From Dysidea avara (taxonomy: Eukaryota; Porifera; Demospongiae; Dictyoceratida; Dysideidae), in assembly GCF_963678975.1 (NCBI RefSeq), contig NC_089279.1, forward strand, positions 29,365,525 to 29,429,524: a DNA stretch of 64,000 nt. Reading direction: 5' to 3'. Made by a program: the position numbers and the translations under genes. Of this stretch, positions 10,350-23,445 are shown piece by piece. Every line of letters starts with the position of its first letter. Within the stretch, counting starts at the first letter, position 1. The notes below the pieces were generated by a model, which did not search any database, was not told the origin of the DNA, and worked only from the letters and a program-made list of their open reading frames with translations.

Positions 10350-12763
10350 CATTACGTAAATGCATGCTAGCAATACGACATTATACACTTACCAGGATAG
10401 TGTCCTACTACAAACAGCCACTTTGCAGTTGAAGCAGCTAGTGTCTCTTCTATCCACTCCCACTGATCTTCAGCAGCGTTTACTGATTCAGGTCCAGGGG
10501 GTGGTAGCCATGTTTTAGTAGGGTGGGTATTACCAGCAAGAATGACAGTGTCAATGAAGACAAACTCAACATCAACGTCAGTGTCAGGAATTGTAACAAC
10601 CTGATGGAGGACATATATGGATTGTGACAGTAGAGAGTTATGCTCACTTCATTGTAGTAATAGTTTGGCATGTGCCAGCGACTTGACTTGTCAGTATATG
10701 CAACCTGAGCTGAGGCATTTCCATAGTGATCATGATTACCACAAACAGAATACCAAGTTGACTGCAGTGATTCAGCTGTGAAAACATTCTATGGGAAAAG
10801 TACATGCTATACAAAGATCCTGTCTGGTTATTTCAAATACATACCATCAGTGGGTTATGTGTAGCTATAGCAAAACTACATGCAGTAATGGCTCTATAAT
10901 TGAGTACATCCTTTAATAGATTGCTACAATGCATTTAGGGCCATATTAAGCCATTTAGTAATAATATAATGCAGTGTGGTTTGTTTTACTACATCAAAGA
11001 ACAGGTGTTAATAACAATATCACATAACTTAAATGAAATCTCAGTCATGTTAAATAAACACCAATAATGGCTCAGGTTATAACTCAATTTTGTAGTTACC
11101 ACATAATAGTTTCATTACAGCACATATATGTTTTGCAGGGGCGGATCCAGAGTTTGGAAAGAGGGGGGGCACCTTTCTGAAAAACAGTTGAAGACCAAAA
11201 AAAACTTGCTGAAAACCAGTTGAAGACCAAAAAAAAAAAAAAAAAAAAAGGTCACGACAATAATAGCTAGTTATTCTTACCAACTATATCACGTCTGTTA
11301 TGTAAAATAAAATCCTATTTATAGCTTCATAGGTAAGCTACACTGCCTCATGAACATTGTGACTGCTTTATTAGAGTAATTGACTGCTCTATTAGAGTAT
11401 CTCGATCTTGTATGCAATTTCTTGAAGGGGGGGGGGGCATTTGCCCCAAATGCCCCATCCTGGATCCGCCACTGTTTTGTTCATTACTGCACATATATGT
11501 TTTCCTGGTGTTTTGAAACAATAGCTATAACTGAACATGTACTTATTCCCTCACTAACTAACTGGATGCTGAGCATTTTAAGTGCACAGGCTATGTAGCA
11601 CTGTAACAATTCTTTCAGTAGCATGCTGGATAATCAATTAAGCATTTTGAATTAAAATATTAGCACTGCTTGAAGCACAGCATCCACCTCAGTTGTATAA
11701 TGATACACTGGACCACATAATCTATCTGTCTGTTGGCCCTCGTACAGACTGTTCAGCCTAATTTTGTGAGTAGTACTCATGATGCCTTGACTATACTTAT
11801 ATATAATATTGCTTATCAGGAGGTAAAGGTACATTCGCGCAATGAATGGGTTCTAGGGTGGAATGTCAGGGTATTCAGTCCTTTTATCGCATCTCTTCAC
11901 TGTCTATACTGCCTACAGGAATCATTAAATTCCGTGCTTATGGCCATGCATGTAATGAATTCCGGAAGTGGAGCATTCCTCCTCATGTGATTAAGCTAAC
12001 CACCAAGGGTCATAAAGCCACCATTTAATAGAAATATTTGGCTTCTCTTTTGTCCACGAAGTGAAAGGAAAGTTATTCCTTTACTCCGAGCTGGATTCGT
12101 TGTTGTCTCTTATACTCATTGATCCTCTCTGCCATTTTCGGCTTGTATTCGCAGTACTTGGTTGTCATGCATTTACTTTGACAAAGCTCAACCTCTATTA
12201 ATTCGATGGGCTAACGTATTTTTCAAATAATTTTATAATTGAGACATTATGACTGATAGTTTTTTCAATATGGTTAGATTTGCAAATGATGAATAATTAG
12301 TTAGCTATTTGCTTGGTAAGCTTAGTTTGCATGTTTATCACAAGGTTTTAATATCAAAATATCAATAATAATAAAACGTATAGCTATAGTTATAGCTATA
12401 TGCAAGAATGGTTTATGAGCTGTCGGTCACGCGCTTAAAAATCATTCACTGGTAGCTAGCTCCACTGAAAAGTAACGTCCATCCACTTACTTCGTAGGTG
12501 TCCTGAAAGCGATGATCATCCACGTCCCGCACTCCTAACAGGTAAAAATTGTCACCAACAGAAATGGTAAAACTTGACCCAATCTTTTCACCAACAATCC
12601 CCATCTGTTCAGCAATGCTCTGCTCTGCGTGAGTGTAATAAGGCTCCCATTCAGCGCCACCCCAATCCCCTACCATCAGAAAGGTTAGGGTGCCATTGGT
12701 TTCTCCTCGAACACCACGGCAAACAAATGCCCCCGTTAAAATCAGCATCCAGAAAAGTGTCAT
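9388..12763 (-). CDS. TRAP-2: tartrate-resistant (purple) acid phosphatase, six exons
   Basis: Exons, in transcript order: 12763-12491, 10788-10648, 10600-10393, 10023-9830, 9621-9495, 9434-9388. All have GT-AG borders and the joined frame is open for 329 residues. The signal peptide begins MTLFWMLILTGAFVCRGVRG. Metal-site motifs are [25 protein letters not shown] and GHEHDMQH. The middle Asp of the usual GHDH is Glu here, but both His ligands remain. The tail exon encodes GYPIYFYSMEPTRNV. Exon 3 is nearly identical in DNA to exon 3 of TRAP-5, while exons 1, 4 and 5 are clearly diverged, which suggests gene conversion. Intron 3 holds a long (ACAT)n tract and intron 1 a hAT-like element. The product is predicted to be a secreted or lysosomal phosphatase. 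Confidence 0.92.
10091..10346. repeat. (ACAT)n microsatellite, about 64 units
   Basis: An almost uninterrupted acat run in intron 3 of TRAP-2. It opens long frames on both strands (Y-I-H-T or M-Y-V-C repeats) that are not genes. Confidence 0.97.
11136..11474. mobile_element. non-autonomous DNA transposon, CAGGGGCGGATCC ends, 5-bp TSD
   Basis: Left end CAGGGGCGGATCCAG and, inverted, right end CAGTGGCGGATCCAG. Both sides carry the 5-bp duplication ttttg (11131-11135 and 11475-11479). The interior has A-rich and G-rich runs and two copies of the CTCTAATAGAG motif (about 11360-11409). It lies in intron 1 of TRAP-2. Sister elements are at 45486-45931 and 32166-33965. CAG...CTG ends suggest a hAT relative, though most hATs make 8-bp duplications. 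Confidence 0.8.
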
Positions 12764-13384
12764 TGCTATGCTGCTAATTATATAAGGCTTACTTAGTGGC
12801 GACTCTTCAGCTTAAATAGCAATGCAAAGGACCAAAGCACCGCCTTTAATTAGCAGATCGCGTGCTAGCTATGTTACGGCACAGTGCATGTGCTAAATTA
12901 TTAGTTTGGCGCGGCCGCCCCTTTGTTTGTAGGAAGCCAGACTAGTGTTGAATAGTCTACATACTGGCAATACTTTGAGCAATACATAACTACAGAGACT
13001 GGTACATGAATAGCTATTTTGCATGCATTTAGAATAGTTACGTACTATAGGGCTGTATAGTCACCACAGATTGCTCCTTCTTTATCTTTTATATTCCAAG
13101 CCTCATTTATACAACCTGTAGGCTGGAAAAAGGCAATTATTGTACCACTGTATTTTTAAAAGGAGACAGATCCAATGCTAGCAACTAAAGACCTGTGTCA
13201 TTAACTTGTATTTGCTCAAAACTATTAAAACACATTGCTACTCACATATTTATGCTCATCTTACTATTAAATGTAATGTGTGATTGACAACATGGCTTCC
13301 ACCTAGGGCGATTATGTGAAACTCAATATTATTGCTAACAGTAAATAATTTTACTATGAGAGCTTAACCAAAAATTAGCAGAGT
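12764..13384. other. upstream region of TRAP-2; no gene seen
   Basis: Sequence before the TRAP-2 start. It lacks the paired CACGTG boxes found before TRAP-3, -4 and -5. No coding exon is recognised. Confidence 0.4.
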
Positions 13385-14430
13385 GAAGTTATTTTTTAGA
13401 CTTTTGACAAAGTATCCCACCAGCTCTTGTTCCCCGTGACAAACTCCATGCATCATTATGATATGATGGCCGAGGAAAATTACTACAATTTGTTCTGCAA
13501 AGATGCCAGCATGTAATTAACAGTCGACAAAGTATTCCACCAGCATTTGTTCCACAAACTCCATCATTGTGGTGTCCAAGGAAAATTACTAGACTGGATA
13601 CAATATTTTGTTCTGCAAAGATGCCAGCAAGTAATAGTTGAGAGTGATTCATCTACAGTAACTTTTGGTGTACCCCAGGGCACTGTCTTGGCCCCATTAC
13701 TCTTCCTGTGTTTTATAAATGATTTGCCAAAAGGGATATCAAAATTAAACTATAATTCCGATGACAGTTACAGAGAGGTCTGGATGAGCTGATGAATGGT
13801 AAATGGTATTTAACCCTCAAAAGCGTGAGTTTGTCAACAAAAAAACATTCACTGTTAAGCCAATATAAAATTCAAAACAAAGAAATTAAGAAAGCTTCCC
13901 ATGCATGCTAAGTACTTAAGTGTAATGATAAGTCATAATCTCACTTGGTCTGAATGCATATAAAGCAAATTACCAACAAGGCTAACAGCAATGGTTTTCT
14001 GCAACATAACTTGCATAACTGTCCACTTGAAATTAAAAGCAATTGTTACAAAGCGATGGTAAATCCTATAATATTAGATTATGCAGCCATTATGTGGTCA
14101 CCACACACACAAAAAGGATATATCAGTATGATAGAAAGAAGTCAGAGGCAAGCAGCAAGATTTGTGATGAATAACTTCTCTCTTATGCCAGTGTTACACA
14201 AAAATGCTAACAAACCTTAACTGTATGGCCGACCCTTGCTGAATGTAGAGAACAGAAAGCTATTATGGTGTTTAAGATTACTATTCACCTTATCAACATC
14301 TCAGCAAACTCTTACCTAACACCTGTACCAATATTACATTATACAAGAGACACCCTCGTGCAGGCCTAGCCTTTTGGTGCCACCCCTTCCTATTTGGATG
14401 AATTAGATAATAAATAAATAAATAAAAGAG
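13385..14430 (+). mobile_element. LINE remnant (CR1/Jockey-like non-LTR retrotransposon, 3' part)
   Basis: Pieces of a reverse transcriptase are readable. One is FGVPQGTVLAPLLFLCFIND at 13661-13720, the conserved GVPQGTVLGPLLF block. Another is the C-terminal region with LHNCPLEIKSNCYKAMVNPI and SMIERSQRQAARFV at 14000-14160. The frame is broken several times. A unit of about 115 bp around the DKVxHQ region is duplicated in tandem (13403-13522 and 13523-13640). The 3' end carries the 'ggcctagccttttggtgcc' block and an (aaat)n tail at 14405-14425, matching the LINE tail at 29910-30105. This is a dead copy. Confidence 0.85.
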
Positions 14431-17400
14431 GCCATAGCAAGAGGTATATACAACCAATGACAAGAATTGATTCCTATAGCTATCTATATTCCTTCTTTCC
14501 TTCCACTATCAAAATTTTCTCTACCCCAGCATGCGAATGACTCTAAGGACATTGACCAATTTAAGCAAAGACTATAGCTGGTCTAGCAACAATCATTAAT
14601 TGATTAAGCTAATTTGTTTGTGATCTGTGTATCATACTCTTTTCAGAGGTCTGCACAGTAATAATATAATAATAACAATAGACCCTTGCTGCACTGCATG
14701 GGACTTATCAATTAGAGATACTATTATAAGTACAAGAGCGCTTACAATCTCTAATCGATAAGCCCAATGGAAGGGTTTGTGATGTGATAAACTAGGATCA
14801 TAGCCAGTATGAATTTCATACTAATATCATGACTGATGGTGAGAGCATTCATGCATGAGGTGACATTTTATAAGTATATATGGGCAGATTGTACTGAGCT
14901 TATATAGCTAACATAATACAATTGACAGATTTACTGAGCAGGAAAAATTTAAGGCATTTTACAGCCACAAATTTACATTGTGTAAAACATACAAAATGTG
15001 ACTGTTCTATAAGGGTAGTTTACTGCTCTATTAGAGTATTTCTGAACCTTTGATACTGTTTCAATCATATTAGAGCTTTACAGTGACCAGCACTGAAGGT
15101 CCTACAACAACTTGTGCTGCAGCCTTTGCATTACCTAATCTAATATACAGATATTGGAGACTTTACGACACTTTAAATGAATGCAAATTTAATTTAATTG
15201 CCTAATATGCTTGACCAGTTTCTAGAAACCTCATAAATCCCACTGGATCCTCACCTGTATGCCATCTGGACCATGTAGATGCTTGTGTGGATCTAACTCT
15301 GGTAAGAGATGAAGTATTAGGAAATGGAAGACCCTCGAATGTGGCAATTGGTATGGACTGAGTATCTGCAGAAACTGCAGATCATTCAAAATAGTAAAAC
15401 TGTCAGTGATTGTTTGAACGTCCTTCATGATGGTATATACCCCCACATTGATCTTTCCTTTTTTTGATTTTTGCTATGTAATTCCATGCAGAGTCTTTTA
15501 TTATTAAGTGATGAGATTAGAACATACTTATCACATGATGTGCCAAGCTAACCAAATAGGCAAATGAAAGTAACTTGTAATGCACTGTATAGCTTTTAAA
15601 GAGCATGTAACTAAAGTACATGGAAACTCTAACATTGGGTAACTGCAAGAAATACTACATGAGTAACCATATAGGCAACACTGGGTTGCTTTTGTGCAGA
15701 CTTTCTGTGTTATACTTCTTTTGACATGATCTATATAATTAATTATCTTGATAGTTCTGCCATCTATGGCTTTATTCATATCCAGCCAAACATACCTCAA
15801 GTCATCTGGCAATGGAAGTGGTATACAAGCACCTCATTGATTACTAAGATAACACATACTGTCATATGCAGTGGTGAGTAATATCCAAATTCCTCTACTT
15901 CTATCCCATAACTGGAATAAAAGCTACATAACTAGCTACTAGCATGAAAATGTGAGCTGGATCCTCTGATATACAGACAGAAATTTGTGAGCAATTAATA
16001 ATGCACAAATTAGTTTACACCATTGTGTCTTTTTGCATGTACAAAGGTTACCATCCTTTGGTAACTATATAATTATCATGGCATTATATGCAACAGGGAG
16101 TTACAGTGGGTAACTACAGGAAAAGGGCTGGCACTGCGAACACAGAGATAGACAAGGGATGCCTGTACTTTGTATTTACCCATTGGTACTCACTGTTGCC
16201 TGTAGTTAGACTAGTTACTTATTGTTGCCTGTAGTTACTCACTCCTTGTCATCAGTTGTCTGATGTTTACACCTACTGACTGTGGTTTTCATTGCAGCGG
16301 GAAATTCATTCAACCTTTAAAGGCTATTACATTGTATTTTGTTATCTCTGCTATAGGTAATGAGCGATTGAACTTTTGTCAGATATAGCATATAGAGCAG
16401 TCCGTAAAATACTCTAATAGAACAGTCGCATAGTGTAACAACCTCCCACAGGTATTGCTGATATGTCATGAGCATGAAAACTTGCATCTTCAGCACCAAC
16501 CCATGTACACTTAGCTATATAGCCTGACAGATGAAAATGCACATATCATATAATAATATTATGACAATTTATTTAGGCTCATAACTGAATTCAGTCCATA
16601 TCATTTGCTGCATGTGAAGATTTGTGATATGTAACATAGTATCATAAGAATTTGTTGATTAAAATGGCCTAAGTCAGTTCTTATTATGGCTGAAGCAAAT
16701 ACTGCAAACACTCGAGTACTTGTTAGACCCAGCTGACATGAAGCAGTTACCATCAGAGAGTGACACAATGAAAGCTATAGATTTCAATTGACATAATTTC
16801 TTGTCAGGAACACTAACATCACTAGTGTGTGTATCACTGCTGCTACTTAAAGTCAGAGCATAAAACATATCACATGCATGGGTATGACTACACGTAGCTA
16901 ATATTCACGAGTACTAGAATACTAACCACCCATGATTGTTTCAGCCTTAGTTCTTATTAATGTTGTGGGGGATCAAGTCATCACTGGGTCTGGGATTTTT
17001 TTCTACATTCTTCAATCAGTTCAATGTTTCAGTTACATGTTTCAGACTCCCTGTATTCACAGGCTTTAGCCTTCTCACAGATCCCTAATTAGATAACATT
17101 TAATAATGCTTGGCATGACAATAACAATGTTATGTTAAAGTACAAACAGCACAAGCTCATGCAGGCATGTTTGATTAGTATACCCACTGTATATATAAAA
17201 CTGACTTATACTACTGCTGGCTGTATGAAATGTATTATGGTACTGGCATGCTGTGTCCACCATATAAGCTGGCTGCCATTTAATTATCATAAATTTTAAA
17301 CACAAGTAATTGTATGTCCATTGCTTGTCAAGGTTGCTATGATGATCTCCATAGTTACCTACATCATTGAAATATTATATATAATGGCCCTGGAATTTAA

Positions 17401-17531
17401 AGAACAAATTAAACAGTTTAATGACTAGATACTAAAAATATCAAAATGTTTTTCACATAATTATAACAGCCTCTTATCAATAAATACATACAAGCTAAAT
17501 GTAGCATAAAACTCAGTTTTCCTTTAACTTG
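14431..17531. other. intergenic between the LINE and TRAP-3; no gene seen
   Basis: AT-rich sequence. It contains a repeat at 15064-15135 (tttacagtgaccagcactga core), shared with 50205-50275, and CTCTAATAGAG-type motifs at about 15001-15045 and 16390-16430. A short inverted repeat (ggagttacagtgggtaacta and its complement) spans about 16096-16245. Open frames here have no recognisable content. Confidence 0.5.
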
Positions 17532-20500
17532 TTATCCTGACTTTCTTGTTGGTGCTTTCTGATAAGTGTACAACTCATTTCCTAATGAAATAATACACAT
17601 GTACAATTTGGCTGCACATATTGGTGGTATCAGGCTTGTGCATTATGCACATACGCAGTGAAACCTGGTCGCTTTATATAGGTCACCTGTCTAAACCAAC
17701 CATCATCAAATACCCAAAAGTGCATGTCATATAGCCACCTGCTAACCCTTTCATGGCTGTGACCGGATTTTTCTGGCACGATGGTATAAAACACATGCAG
17801 AGTGCAATTCCAACATGCTAACACTTCTATTGTGTGTTTCATAGTACGATGCGCTAATCCTGAAGCAGGCACGCCCACAGAGATCCCATTTCTGAGATAA
17901 CCGGATAGTTTGTGCACTATTGTGGGTTTATTACAGAATCCGGTAAAACTTTTCTCTCTCAAAAATAGGGCTATTTCTTTATATTATAGTGACAGTCACG
18001 TTTTGAACAATGATACATCATTATAGATAGGTTAAGACAGCTGGCAAATAGTTTTTTCAGACATGTGGTGTTTGTGCGTATACGCATGCATGACACTGGA
18101 TTTGAGATAAACCCAAAGAAACCAGCTGTGAAGACGACAATTCAGTAAGAAGACAATACAAAGTAGTTTCATACATTGTAACACTTATTGTAGATACTTT
18201 ATTTGTGGCCACCTGTTTCTGAAGACTGCTCTATTATATTGTAGCTTTGTTGCCTTATAATTACATTGTGGTTTTATCTATGTAAACAAAAACAACCTAT
18301 ATCTAGTCAAGATTGCTAGTCCACAGCATTTACGTAGAGATAACCAAGTGGTTCAGTGTACAGTGAGGTTTATACAGCATGATTTGGCATGCATTGTAGA
18401 GTGCACCGGGAAATTCAGCCGTGAAAGGGCTAATTAGTTAATTAATTTATGAAATTTATGCCCTACCATGATGGGCTAGACACATAGGTTTCACTGCAGC
18501 TACTTCATTACAATTGTACACATACTGAGATGTATACAATGCATACTCACAAGTCATATCACAAGTGCAGTGTGCTATATTATACTAGTTAAAGCACCGC
18601 GGTGAGTGCAATACGGAGAACATAGCACGAAAGTGTGGTTGAGAAACAAAGCACACTTTTCCTCTTTGAACTTCACACATTAAGTTACACATATCTATAC
18701 AAACTACATACTGCACATCACATACATTATGCACATGTTTTACAATATGTACCGTATAAGCAAAATTGTGGAGAGCACAATATTTGGTGTTTTCTTAATA
18801 TGTGACCGAATTTTGGAAAATCACCCATATGGGCACGTTTGACAACTAAAATATTTAATGATCAAATCACAAACTTTATAGTGCATATCTACTTGTTGAT
18901 GATTTTAGGCCATTCTCAATACCTTAAATTACAAGAAAGTTTTTGAAATATTTTCAAAACTGTGCCCTGCTCTTATTATCAACCCACTAAACACGAAGAT
19001 TCTAATTATTTCATGCACACCCATATGGGTGATTTTCCAAAATTCAGTCACTTATGCATTTGGCTCAAGTTTGAAATGCATGTCCGAGTTCCTCCACCAA
19101 AATGTACAGACACTTACTTCTACTCACTGGCCCACATATATACAAGAGAGAGTCTTTCATGTGAAACCATAGATAGCTAACAACTGGATATTTATTCAAT
19201 GCATAGCCAGTGCAGTAGCCATCAAGAAGCGAAGTGACTCTGATTGCAAGTCATTGGACACATTCTCTGTGCAAGGTCCTTCTGGTGATAGAGTAGGACC
19301 TTAGTGCAGCGATATTACAAACAATCATAGAATTCTCTTTGATTATAACCGCAGGGTAGATTGTAGCTGAGGTTCAGTACATCAATAGTAAAATTTTAGT
19401 GCAGACTGTACAGTACTTCACTTACAGGCTAGCAATACATAGCAAATTTGTGTCAGATTTGATGAAGCTCTACTTGGTCATATTTCTCTTTTGACAATCT
19501 TTGGCATCACCATACTTTATGAACTTCAGCACCTTGCTTGTTGCCTGATCAAACCAATTTTAAAAAGAACTACTAGAAACACTAATAATAAAACATTGCG
19601 AGATTTTAATTTGGTGATTTTGTAAGTATCTGCCAAATCGCCAATTTTAATTCCACACCAAATTTCTGCTCATACAGTATTCAATCACATATACATACAT
19701 ACATGAACAGGCAGATCTGAGGGGGAAAAGGGGGCTTTGCTCCCTGGTCCTTTCTTGCCCCCCTTGGACTTACAGGACTATATTGGCACCAGAAACAGGA
19801 ATCACGCATTCACACTGTATTGAGAAGTATAGAAAGCCAACAGGCAAATAAAAGACCACAGTTATAAATTTACTTTACAGTTACACTGTGAAATAAAAGA
19901 GATAATAAGTTTGAATTTTTATGCTAAAGATCAAGATACTCTAATAGAGCAGTCACTACTCTAATATAACAATCACAATTGTAATATTATTAACTGACAA
20001 TTTCTGTAAATTATAACCTTATGTTTAGCACACTTTACCATCGAACAGGTTTATCCAACCAATTTTATATGCTTTGCAAAGCATGCATTTTGTTAGTTAA
20101 TATGATAAATGCTCCCAAAGTAAAACTTAGGAGGTCTAATTTTAAAAATTTTTTTAGAGGATATCCAACTAGAGTCGAAGAAAGTGCATTTCCTTCATTC
20201 ATCAAGGGTATGTAAATGAATATAACTTGTGTAATAGAGTTCCGTTCTTCTCCTCTTAGTGGATTTTATCCTATAATTTCTTGCCCCCCTACCAGTGTCA
20301 TGTATGATGCATACATACATACTACATATAGTTACATACACTCCAATCTCAACAATACAACAGTAGTAATTGTCACCTTTCTCATCAATATATCCTACAG
20401 TCATCTCCGTAGGAGTTATGGACACATAGGAAAAGGCTCCATATGATTCACTCTCAACTCCATAGTAAAACAGTAGTGAATCTGATGGTATTTTATCCTT

Positions 20501-23196
20501 GAAAATATAAAAGGCAGTATCAAAGCGTACAATTGCTTTGCATCAGTTGTCAATGTATATAAACAGCAATCCTAGAGCCACACTTTAAATTAGTTAGTTA
20601 AAAAATAATACACTGTAAAACAAAAAATGTACTGTACTGTACCGGAATAGCTAGACAATTCCTTCATTCAACCTCTATAAAGCCTGGTATGCTCTATACT
20701 GTACCTGAAAAAGTGCTACATGCAGGTCAAGGTGACAGATTAAAGAATTACTGTTAAGTAAGTAGAAATAGAAAAGCACAAGTATTCTATTTGAGCGGTA
20801 GACTGTTCTATTAGAGTATCTTGAACTTTTCTTGCAAGCAATGTACCCCCCCATTTCACCACCTATGGTCTAGGGTACTAGACATGCAGGTGTTAACAGA
20901 AGCACGGCTCATATAATACTGTATAGGACACATTAATTGTACCACTAACAGCATTTTCCACAGAAGTCTGTATCTTGTGAGCAGCTCCAGTTACAAAATA
21001 CTCCACGTCAGAATTCGCTTCATGGATATGTTGTGAATTGTGATCATGACCACAGAAGTAAGCAGTGACATTGTACTGATTCAACAATGGCCTCAGTCGC
21101 TGTACCAGTGTATCAGTAGGTCCATGTTCAGCCACCGACCACACTATAACATAACATCACAAGCAAAACATATACTCTATTATGTGGTAAGTAATAATAA
21201 TTTTATTGAACAGTGATGCTGGCTATATTAGTTGTGCTGCCTGGCACTATATGCCTGAGTGATAACCGTTAGCTACTCAATTCTTACCAGGATAATGGCC
21301 TAACACAAACAGCCATTTAGCCGTGGAAGCCTTTAGTGTCTCTTCTATCCATTCCCACTGATCTTCGGCAGCATTTATGGATTCAGGGCCATGAAGTGGC
21401 AACCATCTTTTGGTAGGATGAGATAGACCAGCAAGAATTACGGTATCAATGAAGACAAACTGAATGTCTGTATGAGTACCAGGTATTGTCATGGTCTGTA
21501 GAGAAAAATGGCTAAATAGTCAAACATGCATTACTTTTGATTGTGGGAGTTATACTTGAGAAGTTCACAATCATTATATATGCTAAACACATGTATAACT
21601 ACTGCTTTGTAGCTAATTAAATTACTTACCTCAGTGTAGTAATAATTTGGCATGTACCAACGATGTGAGTGAGCAGTGTACGCAATCTCAGCTGAAGCGT
21701 TTCCATAGTGATCATGATTACCAGCTATGACGTACCATCTTGAATAAAGGGACTTAGCTGTGAACACATCCTATACAAAAATGCTAAATAACTTTCATGA
21801 ACATAAATAGTGGTCCCCCAACTCTTTGGGCCACTAGGTGTGTTAGATAATGGAAAAAGTTCTGATAAACAAAGCCCACACATTAAATTTTAAACACAGA
21901 ACTCAGCTAAAATACTCTAATAGAACAGTCACTTCACAATTCGGATAACAGAAAGTTTAATCAATTAATGGCTGGATATTGGAGGGACCACTGTATACAA
22001 CTCAAAAGATGATCAGTTTTTCTCTGGTACAAGCTATCACATAATCATAGCATAAAAAGTCCAGACACTTTTAACCACTCTGACCCCAATTGGCATGCAT
22101 AGTCTTTGATATTCAATAAGGTCTCTAATACCACTTAAGAACCTCCTGGTATATTAGAAGCTCCCTTGAGTTGGTTAGAAACCTGCTGAATAATTCATTC
22201 TGACTTCAATAATAATATTTTAACTGCATTATATTTTTGAAACCCACAATCAAAAAAAATAGGTTTTAAGTTAATACTACATACCGAGCCATCGGTTAGG
22301 AACCACTCCCTTGGTTTTTAGAAACCTTGATTGGTTTCTAAAATTACGACAAACCTTGGGCTGGGTTCCTAACCTATAATTATGTAGAAGCAATACAGAG
22401 TAAAGAAGAAACCAAAGCTGAACCTAACGCTTGGTAGGTCTAGCAATGGGATACTACAGTGAACATCCCATAATGGTAGGGGGATCGATTTGTAAAAGTT
22501 GGATTCTTTGAATTGTGAACCCATCCTAGAACTCACTCTGAGACTTCCCTAGTGTGTTTGATAGTCTAGTGGCAAACAGTCCTGGCAAAGCGCTTCTTTT
22601 GGCTGCTGGAACAACAACTTTATTCTAATAAACTGTTGAGCCTCAAATTCAATTTCAGAGGGTCTAATCAGTGTTTTAAAAAATTCCTGGGCAGCCAGAC
22701 AATAGCAACTTTGTTAGTCAAAAGCTTAACATCCCCTTCCCTCACTTTCCAAAAGTCTGCTAGCCCTGTTTGCAGCTATAATCATAGCAAAAATGTGACC
22801 AGCATGTACTACTAGCATATACTACTTATGCAAAGAGTCGCGCGACGCCATACTGTAACTAGACCCAAATATGCATAGCACGAGCCACGCCCCTATACTA
22901 TATATTGACCCTAGTGTGCGCTTTCAACTAACTTCAAAGGTCTTTTGAAACCTGGGATCATCCACGTCCTTTACGCCTGTGTCGTAAAAATTATCACCCA
23001 GTGCAATCGTGAACATAGAGTTAATTTCAGTTGCCTTCCTTCCCATTTGACTGGCCACTTCTTTCTGCGCTGGTGTGTAGTACGGTGCTTCCGGTTGGCC
23101 GCCCCAGTCTCCAACCATAACGAAATTTATTCTATCATCTCCTTTGACCAAATAACAAATCGTTAAAGTAGCGAACAACCTCAACAGGTAATCCAT
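17532..23196 (-). CDS. TRAP-3: tartrate-resistant (purple) acid phosphatase, six exons
   Basis: Exons, in transcript order: 23196-22933, 21770-21630, 21495-21288, 21143-20950, 20497-20377, 17581-17532. All have GT-AG borders and the frame is open for 325 residues. The signal peptide is [19 protein letters not shown]. Motifs are [35 protein letters not shown] and GHDHNSQH. The tail exon [16 protein letters not shown] lies about 2.8 kb from exon 5, across an intron holding two MITE-like inverted repeats. I chose the ATG at 23196 because it opens the signal peptide. An in-frame ATG at 23268 would put a hydrophilic leader in front and lies between two CACGTG boxes that look like promoter. It is closest to TRAP-4 and TRAP-5 and forms a recent subgroup with them. 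Confidence 0.92.
17745..18432. mobile_element. probable MITE with subterminal inverted repeats (in TRAP-3 intron 5)
   Basis: The left side ctaaccctttcatggctgtg and the inverted right side ttagccctttcacggctgaa enclose about 690 bp without coding sequence. The inverted match is imperfect and no target duplication was identified. Confidence 0.45.
18800..19053. repeat. inverted repeat, about 33-bp arms
   Basis: The arm at 18801-18833 (gaattttggaaaatcaccca core) is repeated inverted at 19021-19053, enclosing about 190 bp in intron 5 of TRAP-3. It is probably a small MITE. Confidence 0.6.
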
Positions 23197-23252
23197 AACC
23201 TCCTCTTGATCGAGCTGACTATGTACGGACAATCCGGCTATGTAATTGAAGT

Positions 23253-23275
23253 CACGTGGTTCTGGCAATCACGTG
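23253..23275. promoter_or_regulatory. paired CACGTG E-boxes upstream of TRAP-3
   Basis: CACGTG at 23253-23258 and again at 23270-23275, starts 17 bp apart, 57-80 bp upstream of the TRAP-3 ATG. The arrangement recurs before TRAP-4 and TRAP-5. CACGTG is the core bound by MiT/TFE factors (the CLEAR element), which drive lysosomal genes and vertebrate ACP5. Confidence 0.55.
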
Positions 23276-23445
23276 TAGTCCATGTATGGTTCGTAATGCA
23301 CTGAATTATGTGAATAATCTCAACATTTACTTTATACAACAAAAAGCTACACTCTAGACACGTTAAAGATGACTTTGGTTTTTAGCTAACATGACGTTTA
23401 TTATAATAGCTATAGTGGTAGATGACTGTAGATCAGTTGACATCT

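Noticed and set aside
10009-10388. Proteins of YIHT or MYVC repeats
   Set aside because: They are frames across the (ACAT)n microsatellite in a TRAP-2 intron.
23197-23268. Upstream ATG for TRAP-3 at 23268
   Set aside because: It would put a hydrophilic leader before the signal peptide and lies within the CACGTG promoter region. The paralogs start at the second ATG.
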